From Coffea arabica (taxonomy: Eukaryota > Streptophyta > Magnoliopsida > Gentianales > Rubiaceae): DNA of 64,000 bases. The stretch covers positions 27,529,557-27,593,556 of the forward strand of contig NC_092320.1 of NCBI RefSeq assembly GCF_036785885.1, read 5' to 3'. How positions within the stretch are numbered: the first letter of the stretch is position 1; each line of letters opens with the position of its first letter. Shown one piece after another: positions 47,791-57,822 of the stretch. A program made the translations under genes and the position numbers. Under the pieces are notes generated by a model. The model made no database searches, had not been told where the DNA came from, and was given only the letters and a program-made list of their open reading frames with translations.

Positions 47791-50771
47791 TAGTGCTACT
47801 AAATAGGACGAGTAGCTTGAAAACTCAACTCTATAAGGCTCAAACTCAACTCGTCGATTTCAGTAAATAAGTCAAGTTTGAGCTAGAAATATACTTGATT
47901 CATTAACGAGTCAAGCAAGCTCGAGTAGTTTGTTATTTCAGTAGCTCATTTGGGCTTGATAAGAAAGGGTATATATGTCATTTCATAAGTTAAAGGAATA
48001 GAAACTTGGATTTAGGGTTATGTTTCATCATTCTTCTTCTTTGATTTCACTCCGCCTCCGCATCTCCGCCTGCCCACCATAGCCCACAACCACCAACAAT
48101 CTACCATCACCGCAACCTTGGATGTCTAGCCATCTTTGCTTTCCACCAAAAACAATCATGAGGAACTAAGGAAGTTTTCCATTTGTCATGGTCAACCACC
48201 ACTACTGCAAAGTCCTCCATTTTTCACGGCCAAGACCAATCACTGCAACCTTGGACCTTTAGTCATCTTTGTTCTCCAGTCTCCATAAAAAATCACCGCA
48301 AGGAACCATTGACTAGTGACCACTAACCAGTCCAATTTGGTTGGCTTTGCAAAACCACCATGATTTCTAATAAGTAGAATTTTTCTTACTTATGCAAGAT
48401 TTCTAGTAAGTAGAATTTTTGGATACAATGGTGCTTCGAGTGTTAATGAACAATTTGTATAAATAAATTATATGACATAACAAATCTGAATATTTCATAT
48501 ATATATATATATGCTGACGATTAAGGTCTTGAGTATTAATTTTTACGTAACTTATTCGAGTTTCCTCCCTTAATGCACTCTCTAGCATGATTTGCAATTT
48601 GTTGAGAAGGTGTCCCTATTGAATTGTTTGAACTTCATTCCTATATCCTTGCCTCTAGGATTTTGATTAATTTTGTTCCATACTTACACCTAGTGAGTTT
48701 GTCTAGCATATTTGCTCTACCTGACTTTCTTCTATAGCTTACAGTATTTTAACCTCAGTTTTGTTATTAGTCCTTATTACTAAAATGTTTTGACTACATT
48801 AAGTTGCGTATAAAATCTTTCTACTAATCAATAGTGCTTGGAAAAGTTTTTAGCAGACATGAAGTTGGATAGAAATGAATTTTGAAGCAACATAATTTTG
48901 GTGATGTCTAGGAGCCTGAATTAGAATTTTAATTTTAACAATAGTTTTCCCAGGCATGGCACAAGAAAGTTTGATGTTAAACATCCCTCTTACAATTTTA
49001 GATGAGGTCTTTATGAAAATTGTTAACTAGAGGCCTTAAACTTTTAAGGATGGCAAGTTATTAACCAAAATATCATCAGGATTAGTATTTTGGGTAATTT
49101 ATCCTTGGACTTTGTATAATCTTTTCTTACTTAGCCAAATAATTTTTGAAATTTCTACTCATTTTGTGGAATTTCATAATTGTTCCTCCATTTTGAAGAT
49201 GTTGGCTATGCAAACTTATTTATGCTGTTCATTTTGTGTCCAATTACTTTATAGCTACTTTGTCTACCATAGAAAGTCAAATTCAGTTATGCAATGCGTA
49301 ATTTTATGTGGCTGAAATGACAATTCATAATTATTGACAATACACAACCATGTTTCTTTCTTTTTTGGATTATGGTAACAGCAAATTGATTGGTTTTTTT
49401 TTCCTTTAAAAAAACAGGTATGTACAATCCTCTATTCATTCACACCAAGGATCATCATCAAGTCTTGTTATGGAGGTTGGAAATGAAGTTGTAGATCAAG
49501 AACTTGAGGTGGAGAAAAATACTGATGAGATGAACGAAGAAGAGCTATATTTAGATATCTTAGAGCAGTCGAATTGAGGAGTAGAAATAGGGCAAAAAGG
49601 ATCTAATGAAGGAGCAAAACCATTTGAAAAAAGCAAAGGAAAAAAAGTCAACAATATGGGAGGGTATGACAATAGTAAAGCAGGCCGATAGAACATTGAA
49701 AGTGCAGTGCAATAATTGCAAGGAGCTATTTGCCAAAAGTACATCTGGAGCCACTTCTCAACACAAGCGTCATCTAAAAAATTGTCTACAAAAGAAGCTG
49801 ACTCTTGGGGAGGAAAATCGATAGGGGCAGTAGGTCTTATCCTTCACCGAAGGACCCTCAGACGGTATAGCTTCTATCACTAATTTTTCCTATGATCATA
49901 CTAAGGTACAAGAGTTAGCAGTTCATATAAACTCAATGATTGGTGTGCTTCTATGTCGGTTGAAAAGGTGCAAATGCTACTTTGTGGCAATAATTGGATC
50001 GACAATTTTCATGGGTTAAAAAAAAAGTCGCGTGTACATAAAATATATCTTCTGCTACTGGTTTATTTTGGTACCTCATTTTACCTTATTAGGAGTTGTA
50101 ACTTTCTTGTTTTCATTATTAGGATGTTGCTGAATCATCTTAATTGAAGAAATTGATCTTCTTGATATCTAAAGGCTATTTTCTAGAATATGTGATACTA
50201 TTTCTTGTTGAATTTGTTTCCTGAAGTAAAGCTGGACCTTTCTTCTGATTTGTGAAGCTAGACTTGTGAAGTTGGACCTTTCTTGTGATTTGTGAAGTTG
50301 GACCTTTCTTGTTCAAAATTTTAATTATCTAGCATTATTTTATATAGTTATTTGGCTGCAATTTGTGTATTTGTTTAGTTGAAAAGAATTTGATCAAATC
50401 TTGTTATGGTCTTATGGATGTTTGCCTCAGATGGAATTTGGTTGGAGTTTGTGTATTTGTTGACTTGAAAAGAACTTGATCAAATCTTGTTATGGCTGGA
50501 ATTTGGCTGGAGTTTGTGTATTTGTCAACTTAGCAAGTTTTGTTGACTTTTGGACAAGGTGTGGTGTTTGTTTCCTAAAATTGACCTGAAAACTACTTGA
50601 TAGATATTTCGAGCTCGAGCTCGAGTCACATGTCTCATTTGGTTAGCCGAGTTCAAGCACACTTCAAGGCTTATCCACTTAGTCGAGCGAGCTCGAGCCT
50701 GACTCCATATAAGCACGAGTCGAATTCTGCAGTCAAATACTTGACTCGATTTAGCTCGAGTAACAGCACTA
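47791..50771 (+). mobile_element. hAT-family element with BED-finger remnant, 2.98 kb
   Basis: A perfect 8-bp target duplication CTCATCCC lies at 47783-47790 and 50772-50779. The ends are TAGTGCTACTAAA on the left and, inverted, TAGTGCTGTTACTCGAGC on the right. Ctcgag/gagctcg motifs crowd both subterminal regions. It holds a broken BED zinc-finger exon but none of the catalytic or dimerisation domain, so it is non-autonomous. Part 47990-48350 (cct/cac-rich) may be captured sequence. The rest is AT-rich with short tandem repeats near 50220-50520. Confidence 0.88.
49470..49822 (+). pseudogene. BED zinc-finger N-terminal exon of a hAT transposase, broken
   Basis: From an ATG at 49470 an acidic leader (ELEVEKNTDEMNEEELYLDI) runs to a TGA at 49575-49577. 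In another frame, from about 49606, follows a BED finger: STIWEGMTIVKQ, then C-x-x-C (VQCNNCKELF) and H-x(4)-C (SQHKRHLKNC), ending in TAG at about 49824. BED fingers bind the ends of hAT elements. A frameshift plus stop separates leader and finger, and the remaining transposase is missing. Confidence 0.75.
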
Positions 50772-51017
50772 CTCATCCCATCGAATGTGGCACTTAGCCC
50801 CATATAGCACTTGTCTCTTTAGCACTTCCTCACATAATTTTGCATAGTCAGAACCATAAGACCACTCATGTGGCACTTAGGCCCACACAACACTTATCTC
50901 CTTCACACTTTCTTGCATGGTCAGAACCATAAGACCGTCGGTCATATGCTCACCCCGTCGAATATGGCACTTAGCACTGGTCACAAATTCACCCCACATA
51001 TAGACAACGTGTGATTC

Positions 51018-51029
51018 GCTCTGATACCA
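51018..51029 (-). other. Primer-binding site of the non-coding LTR element
   Basis: Reads TGGTATCAGAGC on the minus strand, two bases after the LTR end. This is the usual plant initiator-tRNA-Met primer sequence and fixes the element's orientation. Confidence 0.8.
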
Positions 51030-51175
51030 TTTGTAACTCCCGAGCCCACAAACAGATATGAGTAACTTTTGAATTGAAACCATGGGTTCAAAATGATTAA
51101 CCCAAGCTATTCAATAACCCATGAATCATAAATTATATACTATTCCTTTCTCTTGTTTCATCTCGATGTGGGTCA

Positions 51176-52031
51176 TTTCAATATGTATTTCCTTGTAGTA
51201 AATAAAACTTGTGATATGATGAGTGTGAAGCCATTTCCATCTTAAAGTGTTATTTGGATCAAGACAAAAATTGGCAAGCAAATCAGGCAAATGACTAACA
51301 ATAGTGCAGTTGTATGTTTGTGGCTATGTAGACTCTAAAGGCAGTAATGAATGATAGGTAGGAAATAAACTGAGACTAATGCTAAATCCTATGCTTCAAG
51401 TCCTAAAGACTGGAAGTATCATAAAGGGATTTAAGAGTGAGCTCTTGACATATCGTCATTTACTGATTTTAATTGGAAACATTGAGATAAATCTAGAGAA
51501 CATTGCCTTCATAAAGGCTGCCATGAACTATCTTTATAACTTACTATTATATTGTGAACTCTCTTTATAAGTTTATAACCAATGGTGCACTCTTGATTAT
51601 AGTGAATAAATCACTGATATATTTGGATGCTCAAACCACCATAAACTAAATTTAGTTGTGCTTGGTGCAAGAACGGATCTAGATATAGAACTCGTTTGTC
51701 AATTCAAGTAGGATGCCCCTAGGGTAAAAAAAATAAAAAAAGCCATTACTCTTGAAGCAAGAATGAAAGGAACCCCAAGCGGGCTGCTAACATATCAAAA
51801 CTAGCTTGTCAATTGTCCATAAGATGAAAAAACCTAAAAAAAGAGAAATCAAGAGAAAATAAAAACTGCAAGGCAAGATATTGGAAGGATGTTTAGGTGG
51901 GGAAGACGATGAAATTCTTACCTACTGAGAAAGTTTAATGAACTTCATAGTTGATTTTTTGCAATGCAGTCTGATTACCCTATTTGAAAAGGCATAGATT
52001 TGAAGATAATCCAGAAATTTTTACATTTGGC
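51176..52031. other. Intergenic leading into NACA pseudogene 2
   Basis: No gene. From about 51940 the sequence parallels the region upstream of pseudogene 1 (gattaccctatttgaaaaggcata against gattgccctatttgaaaaggcata). Confidence 0.5.
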
Positions 52032-52562
52032 AGGACAAGACTATGCAAGCCGAAGGTCAAAACAGAGTAGAAGTGAAAAATAAAGTAAGAAGGCAATGCT
52101 AAAGCTGGGATGAAGGTCATAACAAGGGTTAGTCGAGTAACTGTTAAGAAGAGTAAGGATGTAAGTTCATTGAGATCATTTTAGATAATAGTATGTCTAA
52201 TACTTTTTTCAAAAATACATATATTTGTCAGTAAATTTTTGTCATCTCAAAGCCAGATGTGTTTAAGAGCAGCAATTTAGACACTTATGTTATTTTTACG
52301 AGGCCAAGATTAAGGATTTGAGCTCACAATTGTGAACTCATCCTGCTGAACCATTCAAGGCTCCTAATCTCAATAATGTGGCATCAAGGCCTAAGCCATT
52401 AACAATGGCATGAGATGATGAAGATGTACATGAGACTGGTGTAAAGGCAAAGGACGTAGAGTTAGTAATGATTTAAGCTAGACTGTGAAGGGCAAAGGCT
52501 ATCAAAGCTCTCAAGTATGCAAATGGTGACATTGTCTTTGCCATTATGGAGCAAACAAACTA
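52032..52562 (+). pseudogene. NACA-like unprocessed pseudogene 2
   Basis: An exon-3-like part at about 52033-52160 (caggacaagactatgcaagc, aaagctgggatgaagg, actgttaagaagagtaag), retained intron sequence, then an exon-4-like part at about 52235-52562 (gtcatctcaaagccagatg to gccattatggagcaaacaaa followed by the stop). A TGA interrupts at the position of tcacaattgtgaactc and several indels break the frame. It keeps more of exon 3 than pseudogene 1. A solo LTR was inserted 22 bp downstream. Confidence 0.87.
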
Positions 52563-52584
52563 GCAAGTCTTTCCATGTTATTCT

Positions 52585-54778
52585 TGTGACGCCCGAAGGA
52601 AAAGAACAGGGAAAATTTTCCTTATTTATTTTATTTTCTGCGTGCATTTCTCTTACTTTATTTTTTTATCAAAAATTTTCAGAGACTTTTATAAATGAAT
52701 ATAGTTTTCCAGCCATTTTTCTAGTATAAATTAGTTCGGGTCAATTTGGAAGTGTATTAAGGACGTGGGACCCGCTAGTGCGATAAATTTTTGGCAATTA
52801 ATTGAATTTTAGTATTGATGGGTATTATTTTACAAGGTGTTAGGAGATAATTAGAGGATAGTTATCCAGGTTAAGCTTGGTAGACAAAGGGATAAGAATA
52901 CACTTAAGAAGGGCCAAGTGTCGCGATCTCATTGGAAGTTGACTTGCCTAACTTTTCTTTAATTTTACTAAAACTCCTATTTTGACCCAAATCATCTTCA
53001 TTTGCTATCCTCCTTGGCCGAACTCCACCTTGAGAGAAAAGGAAAGAAAGCTTCAACTATATCTTCCATTTCTTGCACAAATCTTGAAATCCAACCGATT
53101 AACTCTTGAATTAGTCCACAAAATCAACTTGCAAAGGGAGTTTGAAGGACTTGGTGGAGTTGTTTTGGAAGAAAAACCCTTAAGCTACTACCTTACTTGA
53201 GGAGTTAAGGTATTTTGTTTGGAACTCACTTTTGTTTCTAATAATGGTCAATTGGTGACTTATGGTGGCTAACTAGTTGGTTTTACGGAAGATTTTATGG
53301 ATTAGAGTGGAGTTAGCTAAATTTCTGATTTTTGTGGGAATTTTTCTATTTTCATATGATGATTATGGTTGGCCTTGGATTGATGGCTCTAAAGTGTGTT
53401 AAATGGATCCCTTGTGCATCAATTGCGGTTATTTGCGGAAAATTTCAGCTTGTGAGGAAAATTTCAGGTTAGGGTTTCAAATCTGCCTTGTTCTGACCGG
53501 ATTTATTTGAGCATGTTACAGGCCGAATAAGACTTAGGTTAAAACATGAAAGTTGTAGAAAATGGTGTTAACTAGCTTCCTACAAAATTTCAGCTCAATC
53601 TGAATACTGTATCATGTGAAATTACTGAAATACCCTTGACTACCCATGAGCCCTATTTCGCGCCCAGATTTCTGTTTTCGTGGAGTTTTCCATTTTTGAC
53701 CCTGAAAATGCATGATTTGGCTTTGGATGTCTTCATAAGAAATGTAGGTTTATGTTTTGGCTTCGAAACGACATAAGATTCATTTCAATCCGATAAGTGT
53801 AGCTTCAGTTATGGATATTGTGCCGAAAGGTGTATTTGATAGTCTATGATGTGTAAGTGGTTGATTTGAGATGAAATGGTGTTGCTTGTAGGATGGAAAA
53901 GTAAGGAAATTAAGGGGATATGCTGTCCGATCTTTGAAAGCATTTGATTGCTTTGAGTTTGAGTTGAAGGGCTTGGATTTGGGCAAGGCAATGCTATATG
54001 ATGGATGGTTCCTGAGCCGTGGAGGTGAGTGACCCCAAACTGTTTCCAAAGCTACTTATGAACTGTTTCGTGCATTATTTACTCAATTGCATATCATGTG
54101 TGCTTGCATGTGAATTCATGACATGATTTGGCTTCACTGAGTTCTTGGGAAGTCTTGTGCTTAGAACCAACGACTTCACCACTGTTTCTTGTTCATCTGG
54201 AGCACCAAAGGGCTCCCTATCACTGTTTCACTGTTAACTAATCTATTTGAGCGTTGGATGTTTAAGTGTAATGATTTCACTGGCTCACCAGAGCAAAAAT
54301 ACGTACATTTGATCTCGAAATCATGACATCATCGAAATGCATTATTGTGAAATATATTTGATTACTGATTTTACTAGTTACTCGCTGAGCGTTAGCTTAC
54401 CCCAAAACTATTTTATTCCCCTCCACAGGGCTCGAGATGAAGGAAGCATTTGTATTAAAGTTCTCCGTGTGAATGGTTGGAGGATCTACTGTACCGTTGG
54501 AGCTCTAGTTTTAATTTGCGTAGTATTTGAGATTGTATTTGTACTTGTACTTATGTGAGAACTGAGGACCTTTGTCTTATGCTGGAAATTAGTATTGCTT
54601 GTATCTCTTGAGGTTTTAGTTTGTAATGTATGTAAATTTGTGGAACATTTGATGTATATTTGAGATTTATATTGAAATTTATTTGAGAACTGTAGTGAGT
54701 GACTGAGTCCTGACGAGAGCTAGGCAGGCGGCCCGCCGAACCCTTTGGTACGCCTTAGGGGGAGGTGGGGCCGTCACA
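52585..54778. mobile_element. Solo LTR, 2194 bp, Ty3/Gypsy-like (Tekay/Del style)
   Basis: Target duplication ATTCT at 52580-52584 and 54779-54783. Ends TGTGACGCCCGAAGG and GGGGCCGTCACA, so TG...CA with a 7-bp inverted tip TGTGACG/CGTCACA. The end segment gcaggcggcccgccgaacc, then ggtacgccttagggggaggt, is shared with 57823-60576. No primer site or coding region. The host sequence on both sides is continuous with the 3' region of pseudogene 1. Confidence 0.88.
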
Positions 54779-54783
54779 ATTCT

Positions 54784-55260
54784 TCATATTTTTGAACTTT
54801 TTGTTGTTCTTATTTTCTTGCTCTGTTTCTTTACTTTTTCTTTTTCTTTTTTGGTTCTTCAAACCCGAGAGCTTGTTCAATAGATCAATTTTTAGCTTTG
54901 TGTGCATTGACTACGGGGAAATCTCTTAGTTAGAGGACTTCCTTTAGTTTTAAAACTAGGAGAAATGATATAATAGTCCTCAAAAAACTTGAGGCACTCC
55001 TTTCCTTTCTGTGCATTATATGAAGTTTAAGGAGTGTTTGAGATTTTTTGAGGAGCGCTAATATCATTTCTCGTCATAGTGCAAGCTATTATAGAAAATT
55101 TGACTACCATTTCACTAAAGTGGTAATTTTGTCACCGCACAGAAACACTTACACATGCATGCCTTAGCTAGACTTGGTTTCAATCTCAAATGTGCTATAA
55201 ATTAGTTTCATAATTCAGCAGTACATTTCATATCAAAATAAATAAATAATTTTAAAAAAT
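54784..55260. other. Downstream flank of pseudogene 2
   Basis: It continues the 3' region interrupted by the solo LTR (ttggttcttcaaacccgaga, ctttgtgtgcattgactac) and matches 1440-1780. It contains a small MITE at 54960-55072. No gene. Confidence 0.65.
54960..55072. mobile_element. 113-bp MITE
   Basis: An imperfect hairpin: left gagaaatgatataatagtcc then tcaaaaaact, right the inverse of gagaaatgatattagcgctc. It is absent from the matching place near pseudogene 1, so it inserted after the duplication. A target duplication is not clear. Confidence 0.6.
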
Positions 55261-55837
55261 GGAATTTCTTATTTAGTGTTTTGTCTTGCCTAGTGCCAAC
55301 GAACGAAACATGTATTTTTTGAAAGGAAAAGTCACATAGTCTAAAAACTTGAACCATTAAAGCATATAATGTTTTGGAAGGCATGATCATAATTTTTCAT
55401 TTCTCATGAAAATGACATATCCTCGAGTAAGAAAAATAAGAGTGAAGAATATAAAAGAAGTTTTGAATTAAGATAAAAGTATCAATCGTAAAGCAAGTAT
55501 ATTCTCAAGAAATGGCTAGACTATACTACCAATAATCGTGAAAAAGTTTTATTTTTTAAATAAAAGAAAAACTATTTTCACAACAATTAAATTTGCATTA
55601 TTAGTAAGATTAAAATAAAAGAAAACTAATCCATTTGCTTTAGATTTTGTAAAATTTGACTGTTAGAGGTGATTATAAGAAATAATCACAATTAACCAAA
55701 GCTAATATTTGGAAGAATATGGATTTTAGAGAGAGAGAGTAAGAGAGAGAAATGGAATGAGTCATGCCATTTAATCTTGTCATCCTTTTCCTTGAGTTGA
55801 AAATGAATCACAAGTTTTTATTTACCTTTGAATTAAT

Positions 55838-55965
55838 CTTCTATATACTAATAGTATATACACTATCATCATAGAGTAAATGATAACTAATTTAAATTTG
55901 AATTTGAAATCTAAAGTTTGTATATGTGTTATACATCCAACTGTAATAATGTATGTAAAATCAAC
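55838..55965. mobile_element. Degenerate copy of the tatacactatcat MITE family
   Basis: The layout (tatatactaatagtatatac at the left, cactatcat, then tatgtgttatacatccaact) parallels 6127-6264 and 6889-7062. It is decayed and its borders are approximate. Confidence 0.35.
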
Positions 55966-57822
55966 TCTTTAATTTTTACTAGTTTTATTGGATCAAGTTT
56001 ATGATATTTATCTAATTAAGTTGGTATTTTATTGGGTAACTACTTGCATAATCATATTGGATTCACGAAATATAATGTCTTTATTAGAATGTCTTTCTAA
56101 GATAGTTTTGAGAAAGTTTGTTTTGGATCTTTAATTGCTTGTGAGAGTTTCAATTGGTTAAAATATTAATAATTTAGTGAATTTATTATTCTTTTTTCTA
56201 ACAGATATTTGTGAATATTTATCCCATAATTGTATTTTTTAAAAGTTAATATTATGACTTCCAAATAGAGTTCTATCATACGTGAAACATTTTTTCTATT
56301 CAATAGGGAAAAGATGGCAATAGGAAAAGGCATAAGACAACTTAACTTTCTAAACATAAATAATTTTGTAAAAGATTATTGTTTCATTTTTTTTAGTTGA
56401 AGAGATTATTATTCGTGATTAATGACTAGTTTACATTATTTTAGTGTGTGTTCATGATCATTTTATTATGTTTTGAATAATTTTAAAGCCAATTAATCAG
56501 GGGTTTAGTTGACTTTTACATTATGTAGTTAAACTAAAGAAAATTGCATTTTTATGGAGCTAAGTAGTGAAAACTTCATGTATTGTAGGTTTTAAAAGTT
56601 CACTTATCAATTGGAACATAACAAGAATTTATTGATATGATTCTTAATGATTTGAAATGCATTCCAAGTGGACATGAAGTGTTGAGGATGAAAGGGTGGA
56701 GGTGCAAGAAAGAAATGAAAAAAAAAAGCAAGCAACAGGAAGGAAAACAAATATTCCAACCAGCATCAGTTGGAATAAGTGGATGAAATGGATGTCCAAA
56801 TTGGTTAGGGACGGTTTTGGTCAAAAAAGAAGAAAAATGAAGTTCCAACATGTTCCAATTGGAATAAGGGTATCAAACCGATTAGAGGCTGCCTATGGCA
56901 GTTTACTAATACGACTCAGGTTTTTTCCCCAGATTTTTGCCCTCCTTTTGGCCTTTCTATAAATGTTAGAAGCAATATAGAAACATGTTAGAAACAATAT
57001 AGACATCAACTTAAGGACCCTTTGGAGGTAAAAAAAAATATTACAAAGCATTTTAAGTTTAGTGTTGGATTTTTGTACTTTTGAAACTAAATTTCGGAAA
57101 AGAGATGAAGATTTAAGAAAAGGAAGATTTTGTTCGGCACTTTAGTAGCTTCCTTTCTCTCACTCATTATCTCTTGTCACTTTCAATGTTTAGTTGTAAT
57201 AAATGTTTGTTGTTTTCTTTCTTTTTCACTATGTTTTTCTAAGTTTCATGCCTAGGGTTAGGTTTAATCTCTTCTTTGTAAATGATATAAAATTGATTAT
57301 TGATGTTATACTTTGTGCAAGCAATTTCATGCTTTTATAATTCATGTTTGCAATTAACTAGCCATATTATAAATGATATAAGATGTTGAATGAACAAATG
57401 AAAGTTAAAATCTAGTATTTCTTAGAAAAGTATCAAAGCAAAGTTTCACACTAACAAAAGTTGAGATACACCTTTGTGGTTTTAACCAAATAATATCACA
57501 AAACCTAATGAACTTGTAATTAGTTTTAAACCATTAGAGTAAATCTGGAATAGTTATAGGTATGATTGGTATACCAGTAAAAGCTGATATTTTATATATT
57601 AGAAAATTATACTAATACTTATGCAAAGAATTAAAACTCAATCAATTGAGTCGTCTTATTAGCAAAGTTAGGGAGGAAAACTTATTAGTTTTACCTTGTC
57701 ATTTTTATTTCTTTTGGTATAAATTTGTAGTATAGATTTATTTACTCGTACTTGTGATAGTATAAATAATAGAGTTCAACAAATGTTAATAATTGATTGA
57801 TCTTCCTAGTGAGATCGAACTT
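55966..57822. other. AT-rich DNA, the later part an old LTR-like sequence
   Basis: No gene. From about 56900 (gcctttctataaatgttag) to 57822 (cttcctagtgagatcgaact), and again after the solo LTR at 60577-60616 (ctcgaatctccttatac to ctatgctaca), the style resembles the 3' half of an Athila-like Gypsy LTR: TATA-like start, a long T-rich leader and a tail with cctagtgagatcgaac...ctatgctaca. The left border and a target duplication were not found. Confidence 0.4.

Larger units (their letters stand above)
46500..51175 (-). mobile_element. Non-coding LTR element with 145-bp LTRs (TRIM/LARD-like), split by a hAT element
   Basis: Direct repeats 46500-46644 and 51032-51175 (TGTAAC...GTAGGACA and TGTAAC...GTGGGTCA on +) share agtaacttttgaa-tgaaac and tatatactattcctttctc. 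On the minus strand the right copy is the 5' LTR. Directly after it lies TGGTATCAGAGC (51029-51018), matching the primer site for initiator methionine tRNA. Next to the left copy, on the minus strand, is gggagtggagagag, a fair polypurine tract. The interior has no coding sequence, only a decayed tandem array. A target duplication is not clear. A hAT insertion at 47791-50771 interrupts it. Confidence 0.75.

Noticed and set aside
46500..51175. Cassandra-type element with 5S rRNA promoter
   Set aside because: LTR length and primer site would be compatible, but I see no 5S-like A box / C box sequence in the 145-bp repeats.
52032..52562. A second functional NACA gene
   Set aside because: Internal stop, several indels and a missing 5' half. 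Only exon 3 and 4 homology is present.
53780..54049. Minus-strand frames of 89 and 60 codons
   Set aside because: They lie wholly inside the solo LTR at 52585-54778 with no domain.
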